From: a virus
Direction: 5' to 3' (one strand)
Virus record (IMG/VR): IMGVR_UViG_3300006100_000095
Location: 1 to 21,516 of that record
DNA length: 21,516 bases
The notes under the pieces are model-generated. The model searched no databases and had not been told where the DNA came from. It was given only the letters and a program-made list of their open reading frames with translations. This document shows positions 19,132-21,516 of this stretch, piece after piece; the stretch's first letter is position 1, and each line of letters begins with the position of its first letter. The position numbers were made by a program, and so were the translations under genes.

Positions 19132-21453
19132 ATGACTAGTCCATCAAATTCTGCAATACAGAATTTATTACCCGTTCAAGCTTATTTTAACCTTGACGGG
19201 TCGTTTAATACTTTTATTGGACAAGGAAAGCCGTTTTATGCAACGGCTAATCCTTTTCAATCAGGTTTAACAATTACCAATAGCACATTAGATTCAAGCC
19301 CAATTGGTTCAAATAGCCCATCTACGGGTGTTTTTACTAATATCAGCACCACAACTGGCCAAATAACAACCCAGCCAAGCGGTGCAACCGATATTGTTAA
19401 CTTATTGGCATTGCAATCTTATGCCGCTGGCATTAGCTGGAAACAACCAGTAGCTTGTGCGACTTTAACTAACATTAGTCTTACAGGGCTTCAAACGATT
19501 GATGGTTACACGACCTTATCTAGTGATAGGGTAATCGTCAAGAATCAGACAACAACGGCTGATAACGGCATTTATATTGCTTCTAGCGGTGCTTGGACAC
19601 GTTCTTCTGATGCAAATACATGGAATGAATTAGTTTCAGCGATTGCTTTCGTAGAATACGGTTCACAAGCTGGTAGTGCATGGTTCTGCACAGTAACCCC
19701 TGGCGGGACTTTAGGAACAACACCTGTAACTTGGTCGCAATTCACGACTTCTGCTACTTATAACGCAGGAACAGGGTTAACACTTACAGGCTTTACATTC
19801 AGCATTACAAATACCGCAGTTACAGCCGGTTCTTATGGTTCTGCATCATCTGTAGGTACATTTACAGTCAATGCACAAGGTCAATTAACCGCCGCAAGTA
19901 ATACAAGTATTGCCATTTCTAACACGCAAGTGTCAGGTCTTGGCACAATGTCCACCCAAAATGCTAATAACGTAGCAATTACTGGTGGAAGCATCACAGG
20001 AACGCCTATAAGCGGTTCTACAGTTGGTGGTACTACTATCACCGCATCTACTCAATTTAGCGGTCCTGGAACCGGTTTAACGGGTACAGCAAGCAGTCTT
20101 TCTATTGGTGGTAACGCCGCAACTGCAACAACGGCTGGAAGCGCAACAACTGCAACTACAGCAACTAATTTAGCTGGTGGTGCAAATGGTTCTTTGCCTT
20201 ATCAATCAGGAAGTGGTTCAACCACATTTTTGGCCGCTGGAACAAATGGGCAATACTTAACTTTATCTAGCGGTATTCCAGCATGGGTATCTTTGCCAAC
20301 TAATGTTTCATCATTTAGCGCTGGTACAACTGGATTTACGCCGTCCACAGCATCTACTGGTGCTGTAACGCTTGCTGGTACATTAAATATTGCAAACGGT
20401 GGTACAGGCAATACAACTGGTCAAGCCGCAAGTGTCGCTAATTCTGTTACATTTAATAACAGCGGAACAGGCGCCGCATCTGGTACAACATTTAATGGTT
20501 CTGCCGCCCAAACTATTTCATACAATACCGTTGGCGCATCCCCATTAGCCGGTTCTACAAGCTTAACAACGCTTGGAACAATAACTACTGGTACATGGAA
20601 TGGTTCTATTATTGGATTGCCTTATGGTGGTACAAATGCCAATTTAACAGCGGTTGCTGGCGGAGTAGTTTATTCCACCGCATCTGCTATGGCCATTACT
20701 GCCGCTGGTACAACTGGTCAATTTTTAACTTCTAATGGCACATCAGCCCCAAGTTGGTCAACAGTAACTACCGCTATTACCATTACAGATGACACTAGTT
20801 CTGCAACACCTTATTACCCATTGTTTGCCAGGGTAACTTCAGGAACAACCAATACTGAATACACCAGTTCTACAAAATTAAATTACACGCCTTCTACCGG
20901 TCTTTTGGCCGCAACATCATTTAGTGGCGCTGGAACGGGTCTTACTGGAACAGCAACTAGTTTAAGCATTGGCGGAAATGCGGCAACTGCAACTTCTGCA
21001 ACAACAGCGACTAATTTGGCCGGTGGAGTAGCTGGTGCAGTTCCTTATCAATCCGCAACTAATACAACTGGATTTACTGCGGCTGGAACAACTGGACAGA
21101 TTCTTCAGTCTAATGGCACATCAGCCCCTACTTGGGTAACATTTACTGGTGGCGCAACAATTACAGACGATACAACGACTAATGCTACTCGTTATCCATT
21201 GTTTGCAGCAGCCACAAGCGGAACACTATCAACTGCTTATACATCAAGCACAGAGTTAAAATGGAATCCCTCTACAGGCGATTTATCTGCCCCGCAAAGT
21301 ATTGCAAGCAACGGATTGATTCAAAACAGCGCAACAGTATCTAATAGTTATACTATTGCAACAGGAAATAACGCTGTTTCTGTTGGCCCAATCACAGTAG
21401 CAAGTGGTAAGTCAGTCACAGTTTCAAGCGGTCAACGATGGGTGGTTTTATGA
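19132..21453 (+). CDS. Tail fibre or spike protein with internal repeats
   Basis: A 773-residue Gly/Thr/Ser/Ala-rich fibre. Residues 7-37 are the shared NLLPVQA attachment module. Residues about 100-205 (SLTGLQTIDGYTTLSSDRVI; ADNGIYIASSGAWTRSSDAN) are a module common in phage tail fibres. Then come beta-repeats: FSGPGTGLTGTASSLSIGGN at 309 and again at 597; TAAGTTGQFLTSNGTSAPSW at 523 and 649; LNIANGGTGNTTGQAAS in between. The C-terminus (YTIATGNNAVSVGPITVASG, ending RWVVL) matches a frequent closing motif of fibres. It would form a trimer contacting the host surface; receptor unknown. AAGG precedes the ATG. Confidence 0.85.
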   Translation: MTSPSNSAIQNLLPVQAYFNLDGSFNTFIGQGKPFYATANPFQSGLTITNSTLDSSPIGSNSPSTGVFTNISTTTGQITTQPSGATDIVNLLALQSYAAGISWKQPVACATLTNISLTGLQTIDGYTTLSSDRVIVKNQTTTADNGIYIASSGAWTRSSDANTWNELVSAIAFVEYGSQAGSAWFCTVTPGGTLGTTPVTWSQFTTSATYNAGTGLTLTGFTFSITNTAVTAGSYGSASSVGTFTVNAQGQLTAASNTSIAISNTQVSGLGTMSTQNANNVAITGGSITGTPISGSTVGGTTITASTQFSGPGTGLTGTASSLSIGGNAATATTAGSATTATTATNLAGGANGSLPYQSGSGSTTFLAAGTNGQYLTLSSGIPAWVSLPTNVSSFSAGTTGFTPSTASTGAVTLAGTLNIANGGTGNTTGQAASVANSVTFNNSGTGAASGTTFNGSAAQTISYNTVGASPLAGSTSLTTLGTITTGTWNGSIIGLPYGGTNANLTAVAGGVVYSTASAMAITAAGTTGQFLTSNGTSAPSWSTVTTAITITDDTSSATPYYPLFARVTSGTTNTEYTSSTKLNYTPSTGLLAATSFSGAGTGLTGTATSLSIGGNAATATSATTATNLAGGVAGAVPYQSATNTTGFTAAGTTGQILQSNGTSAPTWVTFTGGATITDDTTTNATRYPLFAAATSGTLSTAYTSSTELKWNPSTGDLSAPQSIASNGLIQNSATVSNSYTIATGNNAVSVGPITVASGKSVTVSSGQRWVVL
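20056..20130 (+). repeat. Fibre repeat unit, first copy
   Basis: Encodes 25 residues from FSGPGTGLTG to GGNAATAT. A second copy lies at 20920-20994 with only two residue changes but many synonymous base changes, showing an old duplication held by selection on the protein. Confidence 0.75.
20920..20994 (+). repeat. Fibre repeat unit, second copy
   Basis: Encodes FSGAGTGLTG to GGNAATAT, partner of 20056-20130. Both copies are followed by a TNLAGG segment and a TAAGTTGQ- or LAAGTNGQ-type segment, so the whole repeat block was duplicated. Confidence 0.75.
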
Positions 21454-21516
21454 GTTCTATTGTTATATCAGGCGATACAAGCGGTGCTATTACCCTAGCT
21501 GCCCCAAGCGTAGCTG
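21450..21516 (+). CDS. Start of next tail protein (partial)
   Basis: Only the first 22 codons are in the window: MSSIVISGDTSGAITLAAPS and on. It overlaps the fibre stop as ATGA. The 'ISGDTSGAITLAAP' opening is a recurrent N-terminal start of phage tail and fibre-associated proteins, so it is probably another tail component. The remainder lies beyond the window. Confidence 0.65.
   Translation, partial: MSSIVISGDTSGAITLAAPSVA

Overview
The window is a stretch of a tailed double-stranded DNA phage (or prophage) genome. It carries an almost complete P22-type head module in canonical order: small terminase, large terminase, P22-like portal, scaffold and P22-like coat. Upstream lie an early recombination/replication module and many very small, tightly overlapping genes. 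The DNA is AT-leaning with strong AGGA-type ribosome binding sites, so the host is a Gram-negative-like bacterium. A freshwater betaproteobacterium would fit the style of the genes, but nothing here proves it. No integrase, lysis gene, tRNA or CRISPR array was found, so temperate or lytic lifestyle cannot be decided, although a Cro/YdaS-like regulator with divergent operators suggests a switch region.

Layout. (1) 38-2076, minus strand: five-gene leftward early operon with a RecB/Cas4-like PD-(D/E)XK nuclease, a Cys-rich knuckle protein, an SSB-like DNA-binding protein and two small unknowns. (2) 2077-2174: divergent control region with palindromic operator candidates. (3) 2175-5759, plus strand: Cro-like protein; a GC-rich, hairpin-rich non-coding island (2411-2615); a stand-alone replication-protein domain; a DUF7696-like protein; two tandem paralogues; helical proteins; a nuclease-fold protein; a Ref-like HNH nuclease; a PAPS-reductase-like PP-loop enzyme; and a two-helix membrane protein. 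(4) 5754-7327, minus strand: a SprT-like zinc protein and an HTH-metallophosphoesterase with their own promoter candidate, an inverted pair inside the rightward region. (5) 7392-9328, plus: a RusA Holliday-junction resolvase, then a 526-residue polyvalent protein that joins an HExxH peptidase-like centre to a C-terminal ADP-ribosyltransferase-like domain. (6) 9404-11401: small proteins, a GroES-like co-chaperonin and an endonuclease VII-like HNH protein. (7) 11433-17366: packaging and head genes. (8) 17426-21516: four small beta-rich virion proteins, a long repeat-containing tail fibre or spike, and the start of another tail protein running off the window.

The left genes would process and bind DNA ends, the rightward early genes would replicate and resolve it (RusA, endonuclease VII and the Ref-like nuclease all cut branched or recombining DNA), and the late genes package it into a P22-like capsid, with the phage GroES possibly adapting the host chaperonin for capsid or fibre folding. 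Two strong intrinsic terminators after the coat gene and after the next gene split the late region into separate transcription units.

The most interesting parts are the structured non-coding island between the Cro-like gene and the replication gene, the peptidase/ADP-ribosyltransferase protein, the operator cluster, and an N-terminal module shared by two adjacent virion proteins. Positions 1-37 hold nothing assignable.
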